Of a stretch of DNA of 64,000 bases, positions 10,713 through 22,767 are shown piece by piece; within the stretch, counting starts at the first letter, position 1; each line of letters opens with the position of its first letter. The notes under the pieces were generated by a model. That model had not been told where the DNA came from. It saw only the letters and a program-made list of their open reading frames with translations, and ran no database searches. The position numbers and the translations under genes are program-made. The stretch is from assembly GCA_907164885.2 (NCBI GenBank), contig OU015496.1, positions 184,619,281 through 184,683,280 on the forward strand, read 5' to 3'. Origin of the DNA: Dolomedes plantarius. Lineage: Eukaryota; Arthropoda; Arachnida; Araneae; Dolomedidae.

Positions 10713-11571
10713 TTTTCTTCTCTCCTAACTATGTGTCTTCATTTTACTTACGCTATATCTAAGCCGCGGGTGTAGAGAAAATTCAGCCGCGGTAAAGGTT
10801 TCATGTTTGCAACTCACGGCAGTGTTCAAGAAATTAGACGTTATTACATAAAAACCTCATGATGACTCAGGTATATGGGCAGGGAATGGTACACAAGGTA
10901 CCATAATTTAGACTTTCTTTAAATAATTTCAATGAATAGACCATAAATGGCTTTTAATGACGTTTTCGTCCGATATTGTGATCTCTCTTCTGTAATATTT
11001 TTGCCCACATTACTCTTGATTACGTCATTTTTCACTACAAAAAAATGACGACCAACTTAAAGGTTTTGGGGAGACAAGGTACTCTTCTCCCCTAGGGAAG
11101 AAAATTCTAATGGACATTAATATATTCTAGACACATTTATTCCTATTGTTTAAGTGACTGAATATTAAAAAATAGCCTAAAAAACAAATTAATAAAACAA
11201 TAAAGCTGCCTCTTATATCTATTTTTGAAATTTCATTAGTATTAACGTATAAGTGAGAAAGTTTATTTCTATCTTTTCAAAAGCTTCTAAGGGAAATTTG
11301 AGGCACTGAAATAACGGGACTCGGCTATCATACGAATGACATCGGAAAACGATTTTCACCGACTGTTGAAATTCGAATAGTTGAGATAGTTCTGAATAGA
11401 TATAAGGTATTGTCTCTTTTCTGAGATACACAGGCCCTAATTCTCGTTTGCGGTTTAAAAACCGATGTGACCATAGAAAAAAATTTTTTTTTGAAGAATT
11501 CATGATATTAATAATTGTTATCATAAAAAAAATCAAAAGAAAACATGCGTAGATAGAGATAGAGAATAAAT
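10713..11571. other. Unassigned stretch
   Basis: No exon, RNA gene or shared repeat found. Confidence 0.5.
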
Positions 11572-12257
11572 CTATATATATAAAACAGTTCCGTAACTGA
11601 CTCATTCATTGACTGACTGACTGACTGACTGACTGACATACAACGCACAGACCAAACCGCTGGACCTAAAGGGCTGAAATTTTGCATGGCGATTCTTCTA
11701 ATAGTGTAGGGGTGCACTAAGAAAGATTTTTCAAAAATTCTTCTTAGATTTTTTTAAATTAAATTTTTAAGCTGTTTTTTAAACTTTTTTTACGTTTGCA
11801 TTTAAAATAATACATTGAGGGTTATAAAATTTATATCACGAGAAAGATCATAAAAATTCCTTCAAAATGACATTTTTTTCGAATTTTTACCTCCATTTCC
11901 TGATTTTTGGTGAATTTTTAAAGATTAATTTTTAGAATTTAATTTATTAAATGCTGATCACGTGATTTCATTTTCTGGTACTTTCAATAAATTTATCGTC
12001 ACGTGCGTAACAACTAAATAGACAAAAAAATATTTTTTTCTTGCTAATACGGCAGACGATTGGACTTTATTTTGTCTATAAAAATATCCCTTACGATTTT
12101 TTTATAAATATGTTTTTTTTTACATCAATTGTATACATTGATCGTCGTATTTATTATAAATATATATATATATCTTTTTTTTTGGAATTAATTGCATACA
12201 TTGACCGTTGTATTTAATTTCAATGTACTCCGTAGCGAAGCGCGGGTTTTCAGCTAG
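11572..12257 (-). repeat. Dispersed repeat family A, copy 1
   Basis: On the minus strand it starts CTAGCTGAAAACCCGCGCTT (continuing CGCTACGG) and ends in a (GTCA)n stretch, GTTACGGAACTG and TTTTATATATATAG. The same two ends bound copies at 33921-34602 and 62154-62938, so the ends are fixed rather than random truncations. There are no terminal inverted repeats and no coding frame. Only a weak short duplication (ATTT) flanks this copy. Confidence 0.85.
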
Positions 12258-13412
12258 TATCAAATATAAACCTACTGGATTATTTTAGGATTTGGATATA
12301 TTTTTACAGCACATGTTATTACACATCCACACTAGAGATTAACGAAGCATGAAAATGAAAAATAATGCAAATCACAGACGCTGGCCTCACTTTGTTTTCC
12401 GTTTATTTAACTTATTTGAACAGATGCTGAGAACAGATGGCACTCTCCTATACACTTAATAATGAAACAGAGACAGAAACAGCTTCGAGTATATTCATAA
12501 ATGACGTGGGGGTGGGGATAAACTAACAGTCTATGCAAAATAGTAAAACTAGGAAAATAACGTTTCCTAGCAGATGGAAATCCAGGAATACAATATGACC
12601 AACCGCTTTAGGGAGATACGTTGAACTCCCGCTTACCATCAGTTTCATATAAATATATTAAAAAATAAATCTGTTACTTCACTTCCCCGTTACTGGGATT
12701 AGAACCTGGCTTTTAATCTCGAGCTTGCTATACAACCGACTGAACAAACCATTGATTTGAGGAACTCCAAATAAAGATTGCTAATCCTAACGTTTTGTCA
12801 TTTCTTTACTAGATTGACACTGTATTTTGGCATAAATATATTATTTTTATCAGCTATTTAATTCATTAATTTTATTTATTCGACAATTCTGAAGTTTTTT
12901 TGTGTCTTTTTGAAACTTAATATTTGCCATATGTTAGCCTAAGTCTCTTTACCGTTCTATCAACACTGGGGCTCCCCTTTTTCCAAAAAGTTCAAATTTG
13001 TGGTGGTAGAGGCGTAATCAATAATACATGTTATAGCCACAATTCTTTATTAACATTCTACGCGGCCACAAAACACATTTACGCTTATTAAGACTGCTGT
13101 GTACTAACCCTATTGGATTCGCTAACTTAATGTTAACCAAGGGAGAAAATGTGTTCAAGGATTGCCGACTTGGATTGAATTTTTTTTTTTTTAAATTGCA
13201 CTTCGTAATAGAGAAAGGAATTTTATACCTTGGGGCATTTTTTGATTTAAAAAAATGCAAATAATATTTTTAAATTTAAATGATTCGGGGGGAAAAAAAC
13301 CTGGTCAAGTGTGTTTTAAACGCTCCCAAATGCCTTTGGTGGACGAAATTTAAAAAATGGATCCTGTTGCAAGGTGCGGAAAAGTTCAGGCTATCTGAAA
13401 ATACCATTTTTA
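12258..13412. other. Unassigned stretch with one possible SINE relic
   Basis: Mostly AT-rich with nothing recognised. Around 12680-12770 the minus strand reads like a decayed tRNA head (B-box-like GGTTCTAATCCC). Words near 13095-13130 recur inverted near 14170-14200 (GTGTACTAACCCT), which suggests pieces of another SINE-like repeat. Confidence 0.4.
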
Positions 13413-14131
13413 GCATGTTTTTATTAACTTGTTTTCTTGTTTGTTTGTGTGTTTGTCCCTTACAAATCTTGCAATCGATTTTTAACTAACTTCCCGACTA
13501 GGTAGACATTTGAAACGTTTAGAATAGCTCAGAACACGATGGCAATGCATTTTTTTAATACTTTTAGCCATCTTTAAGCAGAATTAAATTAATTTTCAGT
13601 TATTTTCAGTTAATTTTGTTTTGTAGACTGGTGCAGCCATCTATCGCCCGGAACGGGAACGAAAAGTTAAATGCAAGTTAACTTCCAATTAACTTTATTT
13701 TCTTTCAAGTTGATGGGATAATTCATCAAAAAAATTTTTAAAAAGTATTTATTAATATACATAGAATTGTCAAGTTTATATGATTCAACAGAAAATTTAA
13801 AAACATGGTAAATGAAGTTTATTTTATCTTGTAATTATAATTGGATTCTGCCATCTTTAAGCAGAATTAAATTAATTTAAAGTTATTTTCAGTTAATTTT
13901 GTTTTGTAGACTGGTGCAGCTATCTATCGACCGGAAAGGGAACGAAAAGTTAAATGCAAGTTAACTTCCAATTAATTTTATTTTCTTTCAAGTTGATGGG
14001 ATAATTCCTCAAAAAAATTTTTTTTAAGTTTTTATTAATACATAGAATTGTCAAGTTTATATGATTCAACAGAAAATTTAAAAACATGGTATATAAAAAG
14101 TTTTTTTTTATCTTGTAATTGTTATTGGATT
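13413..14131 (+). repeat. Dispersed repeat family C with internal 283-bp tandem duplication
   Basis: It matches the insertion at 30034-30453. Both start CATGTTTTTATTAACTTG, run through a GTTT-rich stretch and CTTGCAATCGATTTTTAAC, and end near TTATCTTGTAATT. Here the downstream half (from CCATCTTTAAGCAGAATT) is duplicated in tandem, starting at 13568 and 13851. No transposase or reverse transcriptase was recognised. Confidence 0.88.
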
Positions 14132-14696
14132 ATCAGCATTTATGTAGTTGTAAATAGTGGACAAATGAGACATTGAGTTGAGAAAATCCAACAGGGTTAG
14201 TACACAACAGAACGCCCAGGCAGAACGTGGAATAGAACCTGGATCTCCTAGATATCCCGGCTTTATGAAGAATACTTCTAATACTTCATAATACTTATTC
14301 CTCTAAACTCATAATACTCAATCCTCTGTAACGGATGAAGAATACTTATTCTTTATCCGTTACAGTTGTCCGAAACGAAAAAATAGCAAAAAATAAAAGA
14401 ATACGAGTATTAAAGCTTACACACACATTCGTTAGTATGGATAATCAGGAATTTAGTTTAGATGAGAGTAATAGTGTAGATAAGATGGCTTTTCCTGCAA
14501 TACTTCCTAAAAGGACGTGTGTACGTTTCATAGGACATCTTAGTAAAATCACAGAAACTCAATATTCGCTTTTGCTGTGGAGGTATTAAATGATAAGAAC
14601 GTTGTTGCAGATCGATCGAAATTCCTCGCGTTTTATTACGCTCTCCGTACATAAGAGTTTTTCCACTTATGTAATCGTTAATCAGTAATGTAGGCA
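14132..14696. other. Unassigned stretch
   Basis: A B-box-like GGTTCTATTCC on the minus strand near 14230-14240 hints at a decayed SINE. Otherwise nothing is recognised. Confidence 0.4.
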
Positions 14697-14704
14697 GTCA
14701 TTCT

Positions 14705-15070
14705 TAGGGATACGTAATTTTCGTATTTACGAAATAAACGCGAATAAATGCGAAATTGCCGATATGAGCGAATAAATGCAAAAATTATTTTTTTTACTAC
14801 TTTTCGGCGAAAACTCGGTGATCAACGGGTTTTTAAGCGAAATTGGGTAATAATAGTAATAATTTATTAACATAATTGCTTATCTATGCCTATCCAGGGT
14901 CTTTAACTGAGAGATCTCACTCTCGAAATTTGTTTATTACTTATTGCTAAAGACTTAAGGAATAGAATGTGGAGACTACTACAATGTTAGCTTATAACTA
15001 AGAATTTTGATACTTACCTAACCAAGTAAGTAAAATTGTGATTTTTTTTTAATAAATGCAAAATTTTTGA

Positions 15071-15144
<74 letters not shown>

Positions 15145-15224
15145 CGAATAAATGCGAAATTTTATATACTGTAAGTTTTTTGGTGAAATTTCGATATTTT
15201 TTATGCGAAATTTGCGTACCCCTA
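14705..15224. mobile_element. hAT-like MITE (TAGGGATACG ends) with a TA expansion
   Basis: The left end is TAGGGATACG and the right end CGTACCCCTA. A perfect 8-bp duplication GTCATTCT flanks it (14697-14704, 15225-15232). The word GCGAATAAATGCG recurs inside. A (TA)n run at 15074-15142 sits in the right half. The ends resemble those of the 47365-48126 element (TAGGGATGCGAC). Confidence 0.92.
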
Positions 15225-15239
15225 GTCATTCTAAATAAA

Positions 15240-15345
15240 TCACTTTGGCACAGCCAGGAAAATTTAGCAGGTAGAACGTCAGTCTCTAGATTATAGGTGA
15301 CGTGGTTCCAAATCCAATTCCTATAGAACCCTAAATATTTACTAG
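15240..15345 (+). mobile_element. Possible tRNA-derived SINE head
   Basis: An A-box-like TTAGCAGGTAGAACG and B-box-like GTGGTTCCAAATCC are spaced as in a tRNA, but there is no convincing acceptor stem or target duplication. It directly precedes family B copy 2. Confidence 0.35.
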
Positions 15346-15401
15346 TGATTTACTCTTCGCTGCGAATGCGGATAAATTTTTAGTGGTGACTTAAAGGGAA
15401 A

Positions 15402-16470
15402 CTAGTTGGTACCCGTCAAAACATGACGGCTAGATAGTAAATAAATGCACTAATACACAAATTATACTCAACACATCATTGCCGAATGTTGAAAATCATA
15501 ATAATGCGCAGAAACAAATTAATGTGTTCAAACAGCCTCGTGCTTAGTGAGTATCTAAAGCCAGATTTAAAAATGTCACTGAGCATGCGCAGAAAGCAAT
15601 TTTTTTTATTTGTAAATTATCGCTCATTAAACAGCGGGAAATAAACAATTTCCATCAGGTTTAATCTTATATTTCACAAACAAAATTATCATAAAAAGAA
15701 AACTGCCAGAGAGAGATCTAGAGAGACTCCTCGGAATAAAAGTTTTTATCACTAAAACATGTCACTGAGTATGCGCAGAAACAGTTAGTTTCTAAAACCA
15801 GATTTAAACATGCCACTGGGCATGCGCAGAAATAAGTTTTTAATGGTAAATTATCGCTAATTAATAGAAATTTCGGTTACAAAAACCAAGTTTGACACAT
15901 CTATAGAATAATATCGTTCGAGACCAAAATGAAGTAAATTGATGCAGTAGTTTTTTCTCACGGACTCAGGCCCAGATTTCCGCATGGGCAAGTGGGGCAC
16001 TTGCCCAGGGCCCCCAAATTTATGGGGCCCCCTAATTTAGTATTAAGTTGTACATATTTTTGAAAATTTGGTTAATTCAGTAAAGGTGGGCAGTGGCGGA
16101 TACGGAAAAAAATCCTGGGTGGGGCACAGTGTACCCACTATATTCATTTCAAAAGAAAATTTCCTGAATTTATTTATTAACATTAAAAGTAAATTAATTA
16201 ACACATTATTATTATTATTTTTCAAATGTTTGACTTTTTGGTCGAAAATTTTTTGAATTTCCGGTCCGAATTTATGGGGGGGGGGGCCTTGGTGAGTGTC
16301 CCACATGTTTATGTGGAAATCTACACCTGGAGGGGGAGGGCACATGGCCTCCCTCCGGATCTGTCCTTGGAGGGGGCCCCCAAAGTCTGCTTTGCCCAGG
16401 GCCCCATTGGGTCAAAGTCGGGCCCTGCACGGACTGTCCAAAAAGACGGCTTAGCAACTTAAATATATAG
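15402..16470 (+). repeat. Dispersed repeat family B, copy 2 (interrupted)
   Basis: The 5' end is CTAGTTGGTACCCGTCAAAA, the 3' end GCAACTTAAATATATAG. Within it, segments containing AGCATGCGCAGAAA and CCAGATTTAAA repeat imperfectly. A hAT MITE at 15967-16427 with perfect duplications splits the 3' end just after TCTCACGGACT. Confidence 0.85.
15967..16427. mobile_element. hAT MITE inserted in family B copy 2
   Basis: The ends are CAGGCCCAGATTTCCGC and GTCGGGCCCTG. A perfect 8-bp duplication CACGGACT flanks it (15959-15966, 16428-16435). Deleting the element and one duplication restores the family B text seen at 58815-58830 (TCTCACGGACTGCCCAAAA). Inside, CAGTGGCGGATAC near 16091 and GGATCTGTCCTTG near 16370 could be a third nested hAT, but that is not firm. 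Confidence 0.93.
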
Positions 16471-17029
16471 ATTATTTTCAAGTAATCTATATTTTGCCCT
16501 ACAATTTAAGGAGGACACTGGTTTTTCACTATGTATTAACGAGTAGACTATCCCTTGTCAGTCTCCAGGAAAAATAGAAAAAATTATAGCAATTCTGCTC
16601 GTAAAATTCTTTTCACCAGCGTACTTATCGGTTATCTCACTGCAAATACATAGCACGGACGAAACTTTGCTAATGGGTAAGCTGGAGATGTCTACCTCTA
16701 CTTATACTGTTTAAAATAGGACTTAGCTAAAATAATAATAAGCGTTAAATAAATTTACGAATTTTCCATGAAAAAAGTCCTATATAATACATTAATAGCA
16801 AGCAGTGCTAACATTTTTACGGATAATTTTGTTTGTTTGCCAGTGCGGGGTACTTGTCAATGAAGACATTCGCGAGAATAATTGGTCGCTTTCAATGGGG
16901 GTTCCGTATAGGTTGTTACGGATAATTTATGTTTTATTTTTTATGTTTTTATATGCTGTGAGGTTACTCCACAACGGACAATCGAGAGTACCGTATACAT
17001 AAATATACATACATATTTACCCAATAACA
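16471..17029. other. Unassigned stretch
   Basis: No gene or repeat recognised. Confidence 0.5.
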
Positions 17030-17033
17030 TTAA

Positions 17034-18261
17034 CCCCTCAAAGTGGGGGTCGGATCCGACCCAAGGGTGTCTTCCCCCTCCCGTATTCTCCCATCTCATT
17101 GCAAGAGATCGAGTTGACAAGGAACCCTACCAGATAGACCTACTAGACTCCCCCTACTAGATATAGGAATAAGTAAATACGAGTGTCTGTTGAAAAACAT
17201 TCATGATCACTAGTCATTTTTTAAATTTTAAATTTTTTTATTTCGATCTTAAAGGCCAAAAATGTATTATATTATTATAATGCATATACAATCGAACCTC
17301 CATATATCGAACTTCCCCATATCGAAATTTTCTCTTTATCGAACTCTTAGCAAATCTCCATGTTCATTACATAGAAAAATTGTTTCTATATATAGAAATT
17401 TTTTTCAAATTGGGAGATTTTATTCCACTTTAGAATAAACTCTTCCAATTTTTGGCATTTGAAACAATATGTCGTGGACTTCCAATTCGCGGAAAATGTC
17501 TCTGATGAAGTTTTTAGTCGACTGAATAAATACGAACATTTCTTTGAACTTTCCGCAAAACTGGCTGTTTTTTTTTTTTTAAAGAATCTAACTGTGATCA
17601 TTGTAACCACTGTCTGCATCATTGTTTTTTTTTAAAGCTATGTAGTACTCAATAAATCTTTCATATTAACTAATTTTTTAGTTATTAACATTCATTTAAT
17701 GGGATTCGCATATAAATTAGAAATGGAGTTTCGTATAAAAAAATTAGCTTTAATTTTTTTTTTTTTTTTTAGGAGAATTATGATACAATTAAGGTCAATT
17801 CTATATATCGAATTTTTTCCGGCAATTCGCTACTTCGATATATGGAGGTTCGACTGTATATATTTTTTTACTATTAAATGTATTATTTTTTATTAAATGT
17901 ATATATATAAATATATTATTTTTTACATTTTTATGCTCGGAAAGTTGGCTTAGCTAACTTTTAAAACTAGGTAGATTAAATTACATATTATACCTAATAT
18001 ATCGAACATTCCCCGATACAACACATTCTTTGTAAATGCCATAGACATTTTCTTTGTTTCGCAAAATTACAATTCGTTGGTCATTATTTCTACAAAAAGG
18101 ATTTCATTTCATGTAAAATATTATCATTAAATGTTATTATAGAACAAAAATGCTTATTGTGTACTTATTTGTACCAAATATCTCATCAAAAAAATTGATA
18201 GAGTTGGATCCGACCCGACTGTACCATCTATTTCGTCACAAACCACTGTACCGTTTGAGGG
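17034..18261. mobile_element. piggyBac-type element with a nested Tigger MITE
   Basis: It is flanked by TTAA on both sides (17030-17033, 18262-18265), the piggyBac target. The ends are CCCCTCAAAGTGG on the left and TACCGTTTGAGGG on the right. GGATCCGACCC occurs near both ends (17052 and 18208). No transposase frame survives. The Tigger-type MITE at 17289-17856 lies within, so piggyBac arrived first. Confidence 0.85.
17289..17856. mobile_element. Tigger/pogo-type MITE, copy 2
   Basis: It starts CAATCGAACCTCCATATATC and ends GATATATGGAGGTTCGACTG, with TA on both sides (17287-17288, 17857-17858). It is the reverse orientation of 10106-10710. Short frames inside are full of lesions. Confidence 0.88.
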
Positions 18262-18530
18262 TTAAAATAATATTACGCAATCTCCATACATAATATGAAG
18301 GTATAAAGGAAGCTCACTAAAATATTGAAAAATTGACAATTTTTCGTATGATTATAATAAAACTAAGATACGATCGCATCTAATCAGATGTTTCTCGATC
18401 ATTCACTCTTGAACAAAAAACGCCAGATGAAACTCACGAGAACGCTATTTTTCGGTTCCAAAGTCAGTAGGTTCGAGTCCTGGAGTTCGTGTGTTCCAAG
18501 CCGTTTGAAGAAATCAACTTCAAATAGTTG

Positions 18531-18705
18531 ATAGGTTTCGAGTATTACGGTAATATTTTGCAATACGAGGACTACACTTGCAAGGAACTATACATCAAAG
18601 GAGATTCTGAACGGCTACAAACAACCATGCGTACCGTAAAATTCGAACCTGCAGACTCCCATTCCTAGGACTAGCACCTTAGTCATTCGACCAGCGTCCA
18701 ACAAC
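18531..18705 (-). mobile_element. tRNA-derived SINE, second family, copy 2 (diverged)
   Basis: It aligns with 7766-7959, including GAACGGCTACAAACA and the minus-strand B-box-like GGTTCGAATTTTAC. The tail repeat is degraded and no target duplication remains. A separate GGTTCGAGTCC at 18470 is another B-box-like word without a tRNA fold. Confidence 0.7.
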
Positions 18706-19676
18706 CCTAAACAGCAGGTTGCTATCTGTTTAACATCTGAGTAGTAAAATAATGTAGTAAAAAAAAAACAAGATATCTATACGATACAATACAACTCTCT
18801 TTACTGTTATTTATCTTTAAAATATATAATAATAATAATAAACTAAAACAATGACCGATACTTTTGAGTCCTGACAAACATATGTTGATTTACATAAAAA
18901 GATGTCAGCGTCATTTAATAACATCACTAAAAGCCAATTAGAATAGATATATTTAAGTATCAGCGACCCTTCTTCAAGTCAACATGAATCTATAAAAAGA
19001 CAAGACACCGAGACATGAATACCGAACATAAATTATCGCCTAAAGCTCTTCAACTATTACCCGATACAATCGATAACCATCTTAGGCTATGTCATCAGCC
19101 GACTATTCCTAAACATTAACAGAACTAATGATCCATTATTTAACAAATACACCCATCTAAGGTACAAACAAAGCGTCAGAGTGTTGCATCAGGGCGATGA
19201 CGTCACCACACCTGTATTAACGCAACGGCAAACAGCTGCAAGGCTTATTTCCCAAACAATGCACTAGGAAGAGAGACATATGTGATGCATTGACATATAG
19301 AGAGGCAAAGGGCCTCCCGAATGCGGTCAACTACCCTTCCAGATTCAATGCGCGAATAACTCGTGAATGCCCAAACGAATTCTATTGCCCAAGAACACGC
19401 GAAGTTTGGCGCGTTTGGGTCAAGGCTCGATCGAAAAGGTGTGAAGATTAAAGAGTCGTACATTCCAACGGCAACACACACCTGCCGTTTTGGAAAACTG
19501 AACACACTAAAAAGGAATGACTTATTTAAATTTTAGCAATTATGGAACTATAAAACATATCACAGTAGTGGCGTACATAAAGTCTATTCATCAGCAATAA
19601 AATTTTACGAGGTAGGAAGGAATGATATTTCCGACTAACTAAATTTGCATGGTTTCCTTTTATTTATTTAATTTTT
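18706..19676. other. Unassigned stretch
   Basis: Composition is less AT-biased at 19150-19510, where a minus-strand frame of 86 codons is open. It has no recognisable motif, and I do not call it a gene. Confidence 0.45.
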
Positions 19677-19680
19677 TTAA

Positions 19681-20247
19681 CCCTTCAGCGGGCATGCCCG
19701 TGTACAAAGTGCAACATTTTCGTAATTTTAAATGGTTTGTTTTTACATCTACGGTTTGAATATTCTAAGCAGTTTCTATTTATAGCTACACCCTTTCTAA
19801 TGCAGGTCTGATTTTCTGACCCTTGTATTCCTTTCCATTCATTGATAGTCGTGATTTAACCGTGGTAAACCAGCGATTATACTGGATTACAAATACAACA
19901 AAAGCAGGAGTTTATGTAGTCGATCCAATGTGCAGCTATTACACGGTATCCCGCATATCACGGAGATGATAATCTCATTGTTTTTAAGTTTTGGGTAATA
20001 GGAATCCATTCGCAAGTTGTCCTTAGATCAAATAAAAAGTTTTGAAATAAGGCGATTGTATCTGCATTCTTTGGCTTTTAATTATAAATATATCTCAATA
20101 CTATCATCATTTTATACCTTGTCATAAAACGCAGAATTATTATTTTCAATTTGAAAAAAAAAAGTTTATTACAAAAGGAAAAATCAAGGTTGAAAGAGAC
20201 GTTGCACTTTGTGCCACTCGCGCCTGCTGATGATCCAAAAATTATGG
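19681..20247. mobile_element. piggyBac-type MITE, copy 1 (right tip lost)
   Basis: TTAA at 19677-19680 is followed by CCCTTCAGCGGGC. Subterminal inverted words are GTACAAAGTGCAAC on the left and GTTGCACTTTGTGCC on the right. The right end stops short of the GCCCGCTGAAGGG tip seen in copy 2 (34752-34764), yet a TTAA follows at 20248-20251. This copy is uninterrupted where copy 2 carries a family A insertion, so it serves as the empty site. Confidence 0.82.
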
Positions 20248-20272
20248 TTAAAGAAGAATGTTCCCTCTAGAC

Positions 20273-20909
20273 CAGTGGTCCCAACCTGTGGGTCGTGAAG
20301 TTTGTTCTGAGGGGTCGCCACTGTTTTATTCAGTTAAAATAACTTTTAACCGAATTTCACCGAAAAAAATTGTTAGTATATATTTAGCATGAAACTGTAA
20401 GGCAATGATGTTATTTAAAGGGAAAAAAGTCATTCAATGCGCAAACCCAGTTCGTTAGAAATCTACCACCTTTATTGGGTGGTCAATGGAAATCGCGGTT
20501 ACTTACTACGTATAGTACACAAATTCTACTCATCAGTTTGTGTTTCATCAGTCTGTCCTCTCACTTTAGTCACTACTATTGTAGTTTCTCCAACGGACTA
20601 AAGAAATTTTATTTAGTAAAAGTTTTCTTTATTATTATTATTATATAAATCTGTATCAATATGGAAGGTGCATTATTTTTCTTCAGGTTCTGCTCTGTTC
20701 TTGCTTTTACACACCTTTCACTGAGGGATGAATGTTTTTTTATGTTCTTACAAATTTCTTTTTGGTTTGATTAAACAGTTCGATAGAATTAAATTATGGA
20801 AAATTTAGTTTTTTTTTCTTTGTCTTAAAAGTCCTTTTTAATGAAAACAGGCAGAAAGGGAAGATGCGTAGAAACTAATGAAGGGGGTAGCGACTGGAAA
20901 AACACTGGG
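20273..20909. mobile_element. Probable hAT fragment
   Basis: It starts CAGTGGTCCCAACCTGTGGG, a typical hAT end. A possible opposite end is ...GTAGCGACTGGAAAAACACTG at 20909. The flanks (CTCTAGAC and GGGAAAAA) do not match, so the right boundary is tentative. Confidence 0.45.
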
Positions 20910-21380
20910 GAAAAAACTAAACTAGCCCATGCAATCGCTTCTTTTGAGCTGCCTGATATGGAAACTTGTTTACAGTTCAGTATTTCAATACGTAAAACTC
21001 CTATACTGCATCGGTTTTAATTTCTTACAAACCGCTAATCAAGGACATATAGGCTGCAATCGCTTTTTTTTTTTTTAAAAACAAATTGAACCAGTTTCAA
21101 CTGTTTAAACAACTGAAACTGGAAACATTTTATCTTTTAGTTTTTAAATAAGTTCACATTCTCAGTGATGGGAAGTTATAAATTCTGGAGTTACAATAAT
21201 CCGCCATCAACTAGTAAGTATTTTCTAATTATCTATAGATCACAAAAGAAAGGGGGGGGGTTGAAAAAAATACGAATTGTCTGACAGAAGTTCAGTATAG
21301 CTCATAAATAAAGGAATATAAAAGACATTATCAACAAGAATAACTGAAAATATGTCAGTTTTTGTTATTGATTAAATCTG
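20910..21380. other. Unassigned stretch
   Basis: Words near 21240-21310 (GAATTGTCTGACAGAA...ATAGCTC) recur near 21650-21700 and 45340-45400, so a low-copy diverged repeat is present. Its ends cannot be fixed. Confidence 0.45.
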
Positions 21381-21388
21381 TATAAATC

Positions 21389-21532
21389 CAGTGGTGCAGC
21401 GAGCATAGCTGGCGCCCGGGGCACGATACCTTTTTGCCCCCCCCCCATGGTCTTGGGGACCATTTGGCGCCCCTCTGCGAATGGCGTCTGGGGCATGATA
21501 AACCCCCTTGCCGTACCCTCGCTACTCCACTG
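21389..21532. mobile_element. hAT MITE, 144 bp
   Basis: The ends are CAGTGGTGCAGCGAGC and GCTCGCTGCACCACTG-like (actual right end CTCGCTACTCCACTG). Target duplications are TATAAATC (21381-21388) and CATAAATC (21533-21540), one mismatch apart. The interior is GC-rich with poly-C. Confidence 0.88.
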
Positions 21533-21540
21533 CATAAATC

Positions 21541-22590
21541 ACTAAATCTTGGTCGTGTAAAATCCTTGAACAAGAAGTTTTAAACACTGGACTCCCGATA
21601 ATGCACCGGATAAAACTCTTCTTTTTTAGTTATCCCTGTATCATAAAAGAAAAGAATTAGAAACAGAAACACAAATTGTCTGACAGAATGTCAACATAGC
21701 TCGTTAACAAATTATTATTAAAAAAAAAAAAATCGAGGAGAAAAACTAAAAATTTATAAGATTTATAATTAATGAAAATCCATAAATGTCACTAAGTGAA
21801 GTTCATTTAAACCTGAAAAATGATTTACTTTAACGATGAAAGGGCTATTTTTGGACTAAAAGCGTTTTTGGTTACACTCGTTCACAAATTAGCCCGAAAA
21901 TTCGAAAATAAAAGTTTATTCCCCTATAGGAACACAAGATACAAAAACCTGGTATAAGAATGCCTCTCATACAAACTGCTTTTTAAGAGGAAAACACTAA
22001 AGAACTTAACCTAATCCCCCATATTTCGTAAGAGGAAGCTAATATCTGTTGAATCATTTTAAAACTTAAACACTTAAAAAAAAACAAGGAAAAATATTTA
22101 CGACAAAAAAAAATGGAAAGGAATATTTTGAGCACAGCCCAACGCTTTTTCCTAGACGAAATAGTTCATGTTTTCTGCAATTACTTTCGTAAATGCAAAT
22201 TCCATTTTTGAAATTACAAATGTCACGCGATTTATAAGTGTCGTTTATTTTAGGAGGATAGAAAGACATCTATAAACTAAAAGCCTATTAATTTGTATTA
22301 TTCTATACAAATGCTGAAATTTGCACCATTTACCTAAAATAATTCTGGCTCAGAGTGCATCCAAACATACCATTGAAATCGTAGGGGCATGGTCGATTCA
22401 AAATTAGGCTAACTTCTTCTAGTTCTGGAAGTTCATACATACTTATAACCGAGAATATAAAAAATGTGGGGTTTAAATTGGGATTTTGGGGCTCAAATTA
22501 GATGATACAAATGGAGAAAATTCAGGAGAGGGAAGGGATGAATAAATATTTAGTACTGAGATCCCCAACTGTTTGTTCTATTTTTCTTTT
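21541..22590. other. Unassigned AT-rich stretch
   Basis: No repeat shared with the window, apart from the relic near 21650-21700, and no gene. Confidence 0.5.
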
Positions 22591-22594
22591 TTAG

Positions 22595-22767
22595 TACACA
22601 CCCGCTGCAAAGAATGCTTATCATTCATTGAAAAACTTATCGTGGCCATACAGGTGATGTCGACCGCATTATCAAATCTAGAGCGATCCGGGGCCTCCAC
22701 ACAAAAGCAAGCGATTCGCGACGCACCTGTGAGGTCAGCAGAGGGTCAACAACTGACTTACCTGTAG
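22595..22767 (+). other. Candidate plus-strand exon, conflicting with a minus-strand reading
   Basis: A strong polypyrimidine tract and TTTTTTAG end at 22594. The following frame is open to a TAG at 22765-22767 (HTRCKECLSFIEKLIVAIQ, then VMSTALSNLERSGASTQKQA...). A donor-like CAG/GTGATG lies at about 22651. Composition is clearly less AT-rich than the flanks. I recognise no family. The same place carries a good minus-strand donor, so at most one reading is likely to be right. Confidence 0.3.

Noticed and set aside
16043..16481. Proline/glycine-rich frames
   Set aside because: They lie in the GC-rich interior of the hAT MITE 15967-16427.
19245..19505. 86-codon minus-strand frame
   Set aside because: Slightly less AT-rich, but no motif or splice context.
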